A stretch of DNA of 20,537 nt, taken from the NCBI GenBank assembly GCA_044506565.1, contig JBIQKN010000052.1:1-20537 (forward strand). Direction: 5' to 3'. This stretch comes from Croceibacterium_A sp044506565. Its GTDB lineage: Bacteria; Pseudomonadota; Alphaproteobacteria; Sphingomonadales; Sphingomonadaceae. The notes beneath the pieces are model-generated. The model was not told the DNA's origin and ran no database searches. It was given only the letters and a program-made list of their open reading frames with translations. The translations under genes and the position numbers were made by a program. Below, piece after piece: positions 1 through 7,802 of the stretch (position 1 is the first letter of the stretch; every line of letters starts with the position of its first letter).

Positions 1-461
1 ACGAGGACGTGATCACCGCCGAGCACATGAAGGCGATGAAGAACATGGCCATCGTCTGCAACATCGGCCACTTCGACAGCGAGATCCAGATTTCGGCGCT
101 CGACAATTACGAGTGGACCGAGGTCAAGCCGGGCACCGACATCGTCACCTTCCCCGACGGCAAGAAGATCATCGTGCTTGCCAAGGGCCGCCTGGTGAAC
201 CTCGGCTGCGCCACCGGCCACCCGAGCTTCGTGATGAGCTGCAGCTTCAGCAACCAGGTGCTTGCGCAGATCGAACTGTTCACCAAGGGCGACCAGTACA
301 ACAACGACGTCTACGTTCTGCCCAAGCACCTCGACGAGAAGGTTGCAGCGCTGCACCTCGACAAGCTCGGTGCCAGGCTGACCAGGCTCAGCCAGCGCCA
401 GGCCGACTATATCGGCGTGCCGGTCGAGGGGCCGTTCAAGCCTGAGCACTACCGGTACTGA
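1..461 (+). CDS. ahcY: Adenosylhomocysteinase, C-terminal part (5' end outside window)
   Basis: The enzyme reversibly hydrolyses S-adenosylhomocysteine to adenosine and homocysteine in the cytoplasm, removing the product inhibitor of SAM-dependent methylation. The reading frame is open from base 3 and ends in TGA at 459-461, giving about 153 residues, roughly the last third of a family of about 430-470 residues. Visible family marks are NIGHFDSEI (the conserved His-Phe-Asp stretch after the NAD domain), NLGCATGHPSFVMS, the HLDEKVA segment, and the C-terminal KPEHYRY. The Lys and Tyr of that tail contact NAD of the neighbouring subunit in known structures. The C-terminus is intact. A palindromic repeat rather than a classic T-run terminator follows it, with divL next on the same strand, so read-through into divL is possible. 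Identification is very secure. Confidence 0.97.
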   Translation, partial: EDVITAEHMKAMKNMAIVCNIGHFDSEIQISALDNYEWTEVKPGTDIVTFPDGKKIIVLAKGRLVNLGCATGHPSFVMSCSFSNQVLAQIELFTKGDQYNNDVYVLPKHLDEKVAALHLDKLGARLTRLSQRQADYIGVPVEGPFKPEHYRY

Positions 462-466
462 CGACC

Positions 467-550
467 CGTCATCCCGGCGGAGGCCGGGACCGCCTGCCAC
501 CAGGGCTGCGCCAAGGGCACGCGGTCCCCGCTTTCGCGGGGGTGATGCGG
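467..550. repeat. REP-like inverted pair of palindromic intergenic repeats
   Basis: Two related hairpin units face each other between ahcY and divL. The left unit contains TCCCGGC-ggag-GCCGGGA (472-489) preceded by CGTCA. The right unit contains CCCCGC-tttc-GCGGGG (526-541) followed by GGTGATGCG, so it reads as a diverged reverse complement of the left one (outer bases CGTCAT.. and ..GTGATGCG, inner GGGACCGC and GCGGTCCC). Elements of this form (cgtcatccc-cgc-ggg type) are widely scattered between genes of alphaproteobacteria. No T-run follows either hairpin, so it is not a standard intrinsic terminator, although it could trim or slow ahcY transcripts. Confidence 0.7.
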
Positions 551-598
551 GGCGATGGGCCATTGCATCCCCTCTCCCCGACTAATAGCTGACGGGAC

Positions 599-2941
599 AT
601 GGAACTGTCCCCCGTCCAACTCGTGCTTCTCGGCCTCTTGCTGGCCGGCTGGACGCTGGGCGCCGCCTGGCTGGCCCTGTCGGCACAGGCGCGTGCGCGG
701 CACGCGACTTCGGCGCGCGGGACCGCGCGACGGCTGGCGCGGATGATCGAGGATTCTCCGGCCGTCCCGCTGCTGGTCAAGGCCGACGGCAAGATCGAGG
801 GGCCCGACCGGCTCGCCGCCTGGCTCGGGCTCGATGCACTGCCGGGGTTCCTCAGCGAGCTGGACGCGGGCGATGCGGGTCTGGCCGCCGAGGAACTCGA
901 GGAGCTGCGCGAGGCGGTGCGGCGCACGCAGAAGACCGCGGCGCCGTTCGCGATGGTTGTCGGCCCGCGCGGCTCGGGCAAGAGCCTCGCCGTGCGCGGC
1001 CACCTCGCGGACCCTGTGGTGGCTCAGGGCGGCGCGGCGCTGCTGTGGTGGTTCGACTTCACCGAGAGCCAGGACGAGCTCGCCCGGCTGCGCGACGAAA
1101 CCGAGCGTGCCCGGCACGACTTCGCCGCGCTCGTCGGGCTGATCGAGGCGGCGCCGATGCCGATGTGGTTCCGCGGCCCGGACATGAAGCTGCGGCTGGT
1201 CAACAGCGCCTATGTCGAAGCGGTCGGTGCTCCGAATGCCGAGGAGGCGGTCAAGGGCCAGGTCGAGCTGATCGAGGCGGTCGACGGGCTCAGCGCCGCG
1301 CAGGTCGCCAAACAGGCGCACGACAAGGACCTGCCGGTCGAGCGAATCGTCCAGGCGACCGTGGGCAGCCAGCGGCGCGCGCTCAGGGTCAGCGACCTGC
1401 CGCTCGGCAAGGAAGGCGTGGCCGGCTACGCCATCGACATCGAACCGATGGAGGAACTGTCGCGCCAGTTCCGCGCGTTCCGCGAGGCGCAGCGTTCGAT
1501 GCTCGACCTGCTGTCGATCGGTGTCGCGCTGTTCGATGCCGACCGGAGGCTGGCTTTCGCCAACCAGCCGTTCCAGCGAATCTTCGCGCTGCCGCCTTCG
1601 GCTCGGCTCGACCCGCTCGAGTTCGACCGTTTCCTCGATACCGCGCGCGATGCGGGCCGGCTGCCCGAGACGCGCGACTTCCCGGCCTGGCGCAAGGAGC
1701 TCGCGGGCTGGTTCGCCTCGGGCTCGCCGACCGAGGATGCCTGGACGCTGTCCGACGGGACGCACCTGAGGATCGTCGCCCAGCCGATGCCCGACGGCGG
1801 CCTGGTGCTGGTGGCCGAGGACCGCTCGGAGCAGCTCGCGCTCTCGGCCGTGCGCGATACGCTGCTGCGCACGCGGACGGCGACTTTCGACAGCCTGTTC
1901 GAATCGCTCGCGGTGTTCGCGCCCGACGGACGTATGCAGCTGTGGAACCGCCGCTTTCCGCAGATCTGGGGCCTGCCGGACGAGCTGCTCGACGAGCACC
2001 CGCGGATCGAGCCGCTGCTCGAGAAGATCGGCACCAGGCTTGCCCGTCCGGCGCAGCGGCAGGCGATCGGCGAGGTGGTTCGCGCGGCGACGCTCGACCG
2101 AAAGCAGCGCGGCGGGCGAGTGCAGCTCGCGGATGGCCGAACGCTCGAGTTCGCCGGGGTGCCGCTGCCCGACGGCAACGGGCTGCTGACCGTGCTCGAC
2201 GTGACCGACAGCAAGAAAGCCGAGGACGCGCTGCGCGAACGAAACACCGCGCTCGAGGAGGCCGACGCGGTCAAGACGCGGTTCCTCGCCAACATGAGTT
2301 ACGAGTTCCGCACCCCGCTGACTTCGATCGGCGGTTTTGCCGAACTGCTGCAGAGCGGCGTCGCCGGCGAGCTGACCCCACAGGCGCAGGAATACGTCGC
2401 GGCGATTCTCGCTGCCGTCGAGCGGCTGCGCGCACAGATCGAAAGCGTGCTCGACCTGACGCAGAGCGAGGCCGGGCTGCTGCCGATCCAGTCCGAGGAG
2501 ATCGAGCTGCTGCCGTTCGTCACCCAGATCGTGCGCGAGCGCGAGGAGGCGATCGAGAACAACGGGCTGACGCTCGACCTTCGCGGCGACAAGAGCGCCG
2601 GCAAGATCATGGCCGATACGCGCCAGCTCGGTCGCGCCATCGGCAACCTGCTCGACAACGCCATCCGGGCGACGCCCGCGGGTGGACGCATCCTTGTCGC
2701 GTTGTCGCGGCGCAAGAACGGCGTCAGGATCGTCATTTCCGACAACGGTGAGGGCATGAAGCCCAGCGAGCTGGCGAGGGCGCTGGACGGGCACCGCCTC
2801 GGTGTCGACGGAAAGGTCGAGGCGCGGCGCGCCGGGCTCGGCCTGCCGCTCGCGCGCCAGCTGATCGAGGCGCACGGCGGGAAGCTCGAAATGCAGTCGG
2901 AAAAGGGCGCGGGAACGACCGCCACGATCGCGCTGCCGTGA
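599..2941 (+). CDS. divL: DivL-like PAS sensor pseudo-histidine kinase (H-box Tyr)
   Basis: Predicted inner-membrane signalling protein of 780 residues (Caulobacter DivL is close to 770). One N-terminal membrane segment at about residues 5-28 is followed by several PAS-like segments (about 45-150, 180-290, 300-420 and 428-540), a dimerisation/H-box helix from about 560 and an HATPase_c domain at about 665-780. The ATPase carries an N-box with N687 in LLDNA, a G1 motif DNGEGM at 715-720 and a G2 motif GLGLP from 746. The H-box reads NMSYEFRTPL: the normal phospho-acceptor His is Tyr568. This replacement is the hallmark of Caulobacter DivL, which modulates the CckA-CtrA pathway and senses DivK rather than acting as an ordinary kinase. 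Position beside ahcY and ahead of tsaE and an amgK/murU pair fits, as far as recalled, the alphaproteobacterial divL locus. The start is the ATG at 599; its ribosome site is weak. The stop overlaps tsaE by 4 bases (GTGA). Confidence 0.88.
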   Translation: MELSPVQLVLLGLLLAGWTLGAAWLALSAQARARHATSARGTARRLARMIEDSPAVPLLVKADGKIEGPDRLAAWLGLDALPGFLSELDAGDAGLAAEELEELREAVRRTQKTAAPFAMVVGPRGSGKSLAVRGHLADPVVAQGGAALLWWFDFTESQDELARLRDETERARHDFAALVGLIEAAPMPMWFRGPDMKLRLVNSAYVEAVGAPNAEEAVKGQVELIEAVDGLSAAQVAKQAHDKDLPVERIVQATVGSQRRALRVSDLPLGKEGVAGYAIDIEPMEELSRQFRAFREAQRSMLDLLSIGVALFDADRRLAFANQPFQRIFALPPSARLDPLEFDRFLDTARDAGRLPETRDFPAWRKELAGWFASGSPTEDAWTLSDGTHLRIVAQPMPDGGLVLVAEDRSEQLALSAVRDTLLRTRTATFDSLFESLAVFAPDGRMQLWNRRFPQIWGLPDELLDEHPRIEPLLEKIGTRLARPAQRQAIGEVVRAATLDRKQRGGRVQLADGRTLEFAGVPLPDGNGLLTVLDVTDSKKAEDALRERNTALEEADAVKTRFLANMSYEFRTPLTSIGGFAELLQSGVAGELTPQAQEYVAAILAAVERLRAQIESVLDLTQSEAGLLPIQSEEIELLPFVTQIVREREEAIENNGLTLDLRGDKSAGKIMADTRQLGRAIGNLLDNAIRATPAGGRILVALSRRKNGVRIVISDNGEGMKPSELARALDGHRLGVDGKVEARRAGLGLPLARQLIEAHGGKLEMQSEKGAGTTATIALP

Positions 2942-3381
2942 TACTCGACCTGCCCGACCCGGCCGCGATGGACGCGTTCGGCGCGCGCATCGCTGCACGC
3001 CTGCGGCCGGGCGACGTCGTCGCACTGTCGGGCGGTCTCGGGGCGGGCAAGACGACGCTGGCCCGCGGGATCATCGCCGCGCTCGGGCACGAGGGCGAGG
3101 TTCCGTCACCGACCTTCACGATCGTCGAGACGTACGATCCGCCCGCGGTGCGGCTGCCACTCGTTCACGCCGATTTCTACCGCCTCGAGCGACCCGAGGA
3201 AGCGGCCGAACTGGGCCTAGACGACTACCGCGAGGGCGCGGTGCTGATCGCGGAATGGCCGGAGCACGCCGGTGGGTTCGCGAGCGAGCCCGGCTGCCTC
3301 GCCATCGCGCTCGAAGTTGCGGGAAAGGGCCGCAGGGCGATTGTCGAACCGGGTGCCGCTTGGCAGGGGCGTTTGCCATGA
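2938..3381 (+). CDS. tsaE: tRNA t6A biosynthesis ATPase TsaE
   Basis: TsaE is the small ATPase that works with TsaB, TsaD and TsaC in making N6-threonylcarbamoyladenosine at position 37 of ANN-decoding tRNAs. The 147-residue protein has the family length. It shows the Walker A motif GGLGAGKTT at residues 32-40, then SPTFTIVETY, HADFYRL and the near C-terminal EWPE motif, in the expected order. The GTG start at 2938 overlaps the divL stop (GTGA), and the TGA stop at 3379-3381 overlaps the amgK start (ATGA), so translational coupling on both sides is likely. In alphaproteobacteria tsaE is commonly found beside an aminoglycoside-phosphotransferase-like gene, as here. Confidence 0.95.
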   Translation: MILDLPDPAAMDAFGARIAARLRPGDVVALSGGLGAGKTTLARGIIAALGHEGEVPSPTFTIVETYDPPAVRLPLVHADFYRLERPEEAAELGLDDYREGAVLIAEWPEHAGGFASEPGCLAIALEVAGKGRRAIVEPGAAWQGRLP

Positions 3382-4355
3382 GTGCAGGCTTGCCCACGGG
3401 GCTTGACGAATTCCTGGACGAGGCCGGCTGGGGCGGGGCGCAAGTCGAACCGCTGCCGGGCGACGCCAGCTTCCGCCGCTACTTCCGCGTGCGCAAGGGC
3501 GACGCGCGGGCGATGCTGATGGACGCCCCGCCGCCGCACGAGGACCCGGGGCCGTTCCTTCACGTCGGCAAGTGGCTGTGCGAGCAGGGGATGCGCGCGC
3601 CCGAGATCTATGCCGAGCGGCCCGAGCAGGGCCTCGTGCTGATCGAGGACTTCGGCAACGACCGGATGCGCGACTGGCTCGACCTCCACCCACGCGACGA
3701 GGAGGCGATCTACGCGCGTGCGATCGACGCGCTGGTGGAGCTGCACGCACGGCCGCCTGGGCCGTTCGCGCCCTACGACATGGAGGTCTATCAGCGCGAG
3801 GCGGCGCTGTTCGTCGAGTGGTACTGCCCGGCGATGAAACTCGAGGTCGACGCGGATAGCTGGCGCGCGGCGTGGCAGTCTGCGCTCGCCCCGATGCTGC
3901 CGCGGCAGGAACCCGGGGTCACCGTGCTGCGCGACTACCACGCCGAGAATATCATGCTGCTCGGCGGCGGCGGACAGGGGCTGATCGACTTTCAGGACGC
4001 GCTCGTCGGCCATCCGGCGTACGACCTGGTCTCTCTGCTGCAGGACGCCCGGCGCGACGTCGCGCCTGCGCTCGAACGGCGGATGCTCGACCGTTACCGG
4101 GCCCAGGTGAACCCGGGCGCCGAGTTCGAGGCCGACTACGCACGCCTCGGCGCGCAACGCAACGCCAAGATCGTCGGCATCTTCGCACGGCTGTGGCTGC
4201 GCGACGGCAAGCCGCGCTACCTGCCGATGATCCCGCGGGTGTGGGCGGCGATGGAGCGCGACCTCCGCCACCCGGCGCTGGAGCCGGTCGCCGAGTGGTT
4301 CGCGGCCAACGTTCCGCAACACCTGCGCGACAGCGGCGGCGGCGAGATCCGATGA
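3378..4355 (+). CDS. amgK: N-acetylmuramate/N-acetylglucosamine anomeric kinase AmgK-like (APH fold)
   Basis: AmgK phosphorylates recycled MurNAc at C1 to give MurNAc-alpha-1-phosphate for MurU, letting cell-wall sugars return to UDP-MurNAc without MurA. The 325-residue product has the aminoglycoside-phosphotransferase fold. LPGDASFRRYFRV near the N-terminus forms the nucleotide loop region. The Brenner-type catalytic loop is D186-YHAE-N191, and the metal-binding motif is IDFQDA with D204. The ATG at 3378 was chosen because it overlaps the tsaE stop in an ATGA; the open frame continues upstream to 3255 but only inside tsaE. The direct partner gene murU starts 4 bases before this stop. The pairing with murU is the main reason for the substrate call; the APH family alone would not give it. 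Confidence 0.85.
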   Translation: MSAGLPTGLDEFLDEAGWGGAQVEPLPGDASFRRYFRVRKGDARAMLMDAPPPHEDPGPFLHVGKWLCEQGMRAPEIYAERPEQGLVLIEDFGNDRMRDWLDLHPRDEEAIYARAIDALVELHARPPGPFAPYDMEVYQREAALFVEWYCPAMKLEVDADSWRAAWQSALAPMLPRQEPGVTVLRDYHAENIMLLGGGGQGLIDFQDALVGHPAYDLVSLLQDARRDVAPALERRMLDRYRAQVNPGAEFEADYARLGAQRNAKIVGIFARLWLRDGKPRYLPMIPRVWAAMERDLRHPALEPVAEWFAANVPQHLRDSGGGEIR

Positions 4356-5068
4356 AGCCGCTGGTCACCGATACCGCGATGGTCATGGCCGCCGGGCTCG
4401 GCAAGCGGATGCGGCCGCTGACGGCCAGCCAGCCCAAGCCGCTCGTGCGTGTCGCCGGCAAGCCGCTGATCGATCACGCGCTCGACCGGCTCGCCGAAGC
4501 CGGAGTTTCGCGAGCGGTGGTCAACGTCCACTACCTGCCCGAGGCGGTCGAGGCGCATCTCGGCTCGCGCAAGGTGCCGGCGGTGGCGATTTCCGACGAG
4601 CGGGCACAATTGCTCGAGACCGGCGGCGGACTGGTCAAGGCGCAGGACCTGCTGCCCGACCCGTTCTTCAGCGTAAACAGCGACAACGTCTGGCTCGACG
4701 GGCCGAAGAACGCCTTCCGCGAGCTGTCCGACGCCTGGGATCCCGAACGGATGGACGCGCTGCTGCTGCTCGCGCGGCACTCCTCGGCGGTCAATTTCAG
4801 GGGCCAGGGCGACTTCCACATGGACCGCAGGGGCCGGCTGTCGCGGCGGCGCCGGGGTCGTATCGCACCGTTCATCTTCACCGGGGTCCAGCTCGCTTCG
4901 AAGCGCCTGCTGCGCGACCCACCCGAGGGCTCGTTCTCGACCAACCTGCTGTGGGATCGCGCGATCGACGAGGGCAGGCTGTACGGCGTGGTGTTCACCG
5001 GGCTGTGGTTCGAGGTCGGCACGCCCGAGGCGATCCGCCCGACCGAGGCGGCACTGGCCGGTGGCTGA
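4352..5068 (+). CDS. murU: N-acetylmuramate-1-phosphate uridylyltransferase MurU-like
   Basis: MurU converts MurNAc-1-phosphate and UTP to UDP-MurNAc in the cell-wall recycling shunt that bypasses fosfomycin-sensitive MurA. The product has 238 residues, as expected for a short sugar-1-phosphate nucleotidyltransferase without a C-terminal hexapeptide domain. The N-terminal signature MAAGLGKRMRPLT (residues 12-24) with PKPLV just after it is the nucleotide-binding loop. VNSDN is the Mg-binding region, and the protein closes with FTGLWFEVGTPEAI. The start is the ATG at 4352 (ATGA with the amgK stop). It ends 8 bases inside the GTG-initiated addB. MupP, the phosphatase that precedes AmgK in the pathway, is not in the window. 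A GDP-mannose pyrophosphorylase-type label is the likely automatic name; the amgK partner argues for MurU. Confidence 0.85.
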   Translation: MKPLVTDTAMVMAAGLGKRMRPLTASQPKPLVRVAGKPLIDHALDRLAEAGVSRAVVNVHYLPEAVEAHLGSRKVPAVAISDERAQLLETGGGLVKAQDLLPDPFFSVNSDNVWLDGPKNAFRELSDAWDPERMDALLLLARHSSAVNFRGQGDFHMDRRGRLSRRRRGRIAPFIFTGVQLASKRLLRDPPEGSFSTNLLWDRAIDEGRLYGVVFTGLWFEVGTPEAIRPTEAALAGG

Positions 5069-7802
5069 GGCCGCTCGCCCGAAAGTCTACTCGATCGCCG
5101 CGCACCGCGGGTTTGCCGATGCGCTCGTGGCCGGGCTCGTGCCGCGCTACGCCGAGCCCGATCTCGGGCTGGCCCGGCTGACGCTGCTGCTGCCGAGCCG
5201 GCGCGCGGTCCGCACGGTGACCGAGGCGTTCATCCGGCACTCGGGCCAGGGCTCTTCGACGGCCTCGGGACAGGGACTGCTGATGCCGCGGATGGCGGTG
5301 GTCGGCGATCTCGACCTCGACGAGACGCTCGGACCGCTGCTCGACCCGCTTGGGGCGGGGGCGGAGATCCCGCCGGCGGTAGACGTGACCTACCGCTGGC
5401 TGCGGCTGGCGGAGCTGATCCGCGACGAGCGGCCCGACCTGAAGGGGGCGGCGCTGCTGCGGCTCGCCCAGGAAATGGCGCGGGCGATGGACCGGCTGCT
5501 GGTCGAGGAGATCGGGCCCGAGGAGCTTTGGCAGGAGCGCGTCCTCGGGCTGCTCGGCGATCTCGCCGATCACTGGAAGCGCGGGTTGCGGCTGTTCATT
5601 GCGGTGCAGGATCGTTGGCTCGCGGAGCTGCAGGCGCGCGGCGAAGTCGACCCGGCCGACCGGTTCAACAAGCTTTTCCGCCATACCGCACAGCGCTGGC
5701 GCGAGGCGCCGCCCGAAACGCCTGTCGTGGCGGCCGGGATCACCAGCGCCTCGAAGGGGCTGGCGGCGCTGCTGCGGCGGATCGCGCGGATGCCGACCGG
5801 CGCGGTGGTGCTTCCCGACCTCGACCTGTCTCTGACCGCCGAGGCGTGGGACGAGCTCGGCGCGGCGGGCGCGCGCGATGCCGACCCGCCGATCGGGCGC
5901 GACGACGCGGTGACGCACCCGCAGTACCACCTGAAGCTGCTGCTCAACCGGCTGTGGGTCTCGCGCGACGAAGTGCAGCCGTGGCACCGCGCGGGTCTCG
6001 GCAAGGGACCGCCAGAACGCAGCCACGCGATCTCGAGCCTGTTCCTGCCACCCCAGGCAAGCCGATCGTGGGTCGATTTGCCGGCCGAGCGGCGGCGGCT
6101 GTCCGGCGTGCGGCTGATGGAAACCGCCAATCCCGAAGAGGAGGCGCAGGCGATCGCGCTGCTCGTGCGGCAGGCGCTCGAGATGCCCGAAAAGCGCGTT
6201 GCAGTGATCACGCCCGACCGCGGGCTTGCCGCGCGTGTCGTGCAGCACTTGCGGCGGTGGAACGTCGAGGCGGACGACACGGCGGGGCGGCCCTTGTCGC
6301 AGACCGCAGCGGGTCGGGTGCTGCTGCTCCTGGCGGAAGTGGCCGCCGAGCGCGCGCCGCCGGTCGCGCTGATGGCGCTGATCGAGCACCCGCTGGTCCG
6401 GGCGGGCGAGGGCCGTGCGGCCTGGCTCGAGCGCGCGCGGGCGTTCGAGCTGGCGCTGCGCGGGCCGCGGCGCGAGCCGGGGCTGGAGTCGCTGCGCGCC
6501 GTGGCGGGGGACGAAAACCTCGCCGACTGGTGGACCGAGGTCGAGGCGGTCCTGGCACCGCTGATGGTGGAAGGCGAAGCGCCGCTTGCCGAACAGCTCG
6601 ATCGGCTCGCGGCGGCGGGCGAGGTGCTGTGCGGCACCGGGTTGTGGGACCAGGCCGACGGGCGCGCGCTGTCGGCGTTCCTCGACGGCCTGCGCATGCC
6701 GGCGCGCGAGGTCGGCACGATGCTCGACTCGGCCGAGCTGCCGTCCGTGTTGCGCGAGGCGATGGACCGGGTGGCGGTGCGTCCGCCGTGGGGCGGACAC
6801 CCTCGGGTGGCGATCTACGGCCTGCTCGAATCGCGCATGACCCGCGCCGACCTGACGATCTGCGCCGGGCTCAACGAGGGTACCTGGCCGGGAGCGGCGG
6901 CGCCCGACCCGCTGCTTGCGCCCGCGGTGCTGCGCGCGCTCGGCGTGCCGGGGGCGGACTTNNNNNNNNNNNNNNNNNNNNNNNNNNNNNNNNNNNNNNN
7001 NNNNNNNNNNNNNNNNNNNNNNNNNNNNNNNNNNNNNNNNNNNNNNNNNNNNNNNNNNNNNAAGCTCGAGTCGCTCGATGCGCTCGACGCCGAGCCGACG
7101 CCGGCCTGGCAGGGCACGCTCGCGCATCGGATCCTGCAGAAATGGCACGAGCACGGCGGGGAAATCCGGGCGATCGCACTCGACCAGCTGCGTGAGTTGA
7201 ACGCGCACCCGCTGATGCGCGCCTTGTGGCAGCCGCGGCTGCTGGCGGCGCTCGAATGGGTCGTCGCGAGGGTTCACGAGGCGCAGGCCGAGGGGCGGAC
7301 GGTGATCGCAGTCGAGCGCAGGGCGGAAATGCAGGTCGACGGCGTACGCATCTACGGCCGTGCAGACCGGTTCGACCGCCTGCCCGACGGGACCGTCGCG
7401 GTAATCGACTACAAGACGGGCAAGCCGCCTTCGGCCGCGGAAGTCGCCAAAGGCTACCGGTTGCAGCTCGGCGTGCTCGGCCTGATGGTCGAGAACGGCG
7501 GGGTAGAAGGTGTCGAGGGACGAGTGACCGGCTTCGAGTACTGGTCGCTCGGCAAGGACGGCAAGCGTCGCGACGAGAACGCATTCGGCTACGTCGAAAC
7601 GCCGCTATTGGTGGGCAACAAGCGGTCCGGCATTCCGCCCGAGGAGTTCCTGCCGAAGACCGAGGAGCAGCTGCACAAGGCGATCCGCGGTTGGATCCTC
7701 GGCGAGCTCCCGTTCACGGCGAGGATGGCGCCGGACTTCCCCGCCTACACCGACTATGACCAGCTCATGCGGCTCGACGAATGGATGGGGCGCGAGACAT
7801 GA
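5061..7802 (+). CDS. addB: Double-strand break repair protein AddB (alphaproteobacterial type), interrupted by an assembly gap
   Basis: AddB is the second subunit of the AddAB helicase-nuclease that resects double-strand breaks for RecA loading. The N-terminus has LLPSRRAVRTV (about residues 42-52) where helicases have a P-loop, typical of the alphaproteobacterial form. The centre carries ICAGLNEGTWPGAAAPDP. The C-terminal RecB-like nuclease domain shows AWQGTLAHRIL, GRADR (D769) and IDYKTG (D783, K785), counting the gap as 34 residues. Bases 6962-7061 are N; the frame happens to be preserved, but at 913 residues the protein is shorter than the roughly 1000 recalled for this family, so sequence is missing. 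The GTG at 5061 overlaps murU by 8 bases, and the stop overlaps the addA ATG (ATGA). Confidence 0.93.
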   Translation: MAEAARPKVYSIAAHRGFADALVAGLVPRYAEPDLGLARLTLLLPSRRAVRTVTEAFIRHSGQGSSTASGQGLLMPRMAVVGDLDLDETLGPLLDPLGAGAEIPPAVDVTYRWLRLAELIRDERPDLKGAALLRLAQEMARAMDRLLVEEIGPEELWQERVLGLLGDLADHWKRGLRLFIAVQDRWLAELQARGEVDPADRFNKLFRHTAQRWREAPPETPVVAAGITSASKGLAALLRRIARMPTGAVVLPDLDLSLTAEAWDELGAAGARDADPPIGRDDAVTHPQYHLKLLLNRLWVSRDEVQPWHRAGLGKGPPERSHAISSLFLPPQASRSWVDLPAERRRLSGVRLMETANPEEEAQAIALLVRQALEMPEKRVAVITPDRGLAARVVQHLRRWNVEADDTAGRPLSQTAAGRVLLLLAEVAAERAPPVALMALIEHPLVRAGEGRAAWLERARAFELALRGPRREPGLESLRAVAGDENLADWWTEVEAVLAPLMVEGEAPLAEQLDRLAAAGEVLCGTGLWDQADGRALSAFLDGLRMPAREVGTMLDSAELPSVLREAMDRVAVRPPWGGHPRVAIYGLLESRMTRADLTICAGLNEGTWPGAAAPDPLLAPAVLRALGVPGADXXXXXXXXXXXXXXXXXXXXXXXXXXXXXXXXXXKLESLDALDAEPTPAWQGTLAHRILQKWHEHGGEIRAIALDQLRELNAHPLMRALWQPRLLAALEWVVARVHEAQAEGRTVIAVERRAEMQVDGVRIYGRADRFDRLPDGTVAVIDYKTGKPPSAAEVAKGYRLQLGVLGLMVENGGVEGVEGRVTGFEYWSLGKDGKRRDENAFGYVETPLLVGNKRSGIPPEEFLPKTEEQLHKAIRGWILGELPFTARMAPDFPAYTDYDQLMRLDEWMGRET
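6962..7061. other. Assembly gap (100 N) inside addB
   Basis: Exactly 100 undetermined bases, the usual placeholder for a gap of unknown length. The flanks are VLRALGVPGAD on the left and KLESLDALDAEP on the right. In AddB relatives these are separated by more than 34 residues, including a segment with an S(V/I)T-type motif before the nuclease domain, so the true gap is probably longer than shown. Confidence 0.98.

Noticed and set aside
563..588. TTGCAT / TAATAG as a divL promoter
   Set aside because: The spacer would be only 14 bases, too short for a standard promoter.
449..3025. An 858-codon open frame on the - strand opposite divL
   Set aside because: Shadow of divL codon bias; no family motifs, and it runs through the REP-like repeat, whose translation gives a typical repeat-derived peptide.
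3255..3377. Extension of AmgK upstream to an ATG at 3255
   Set aside because: The added 41 residues overlap tsaE and look like an off-frame reading; the ATGA overlap at 3378 matches the neighbouring gene junctions.
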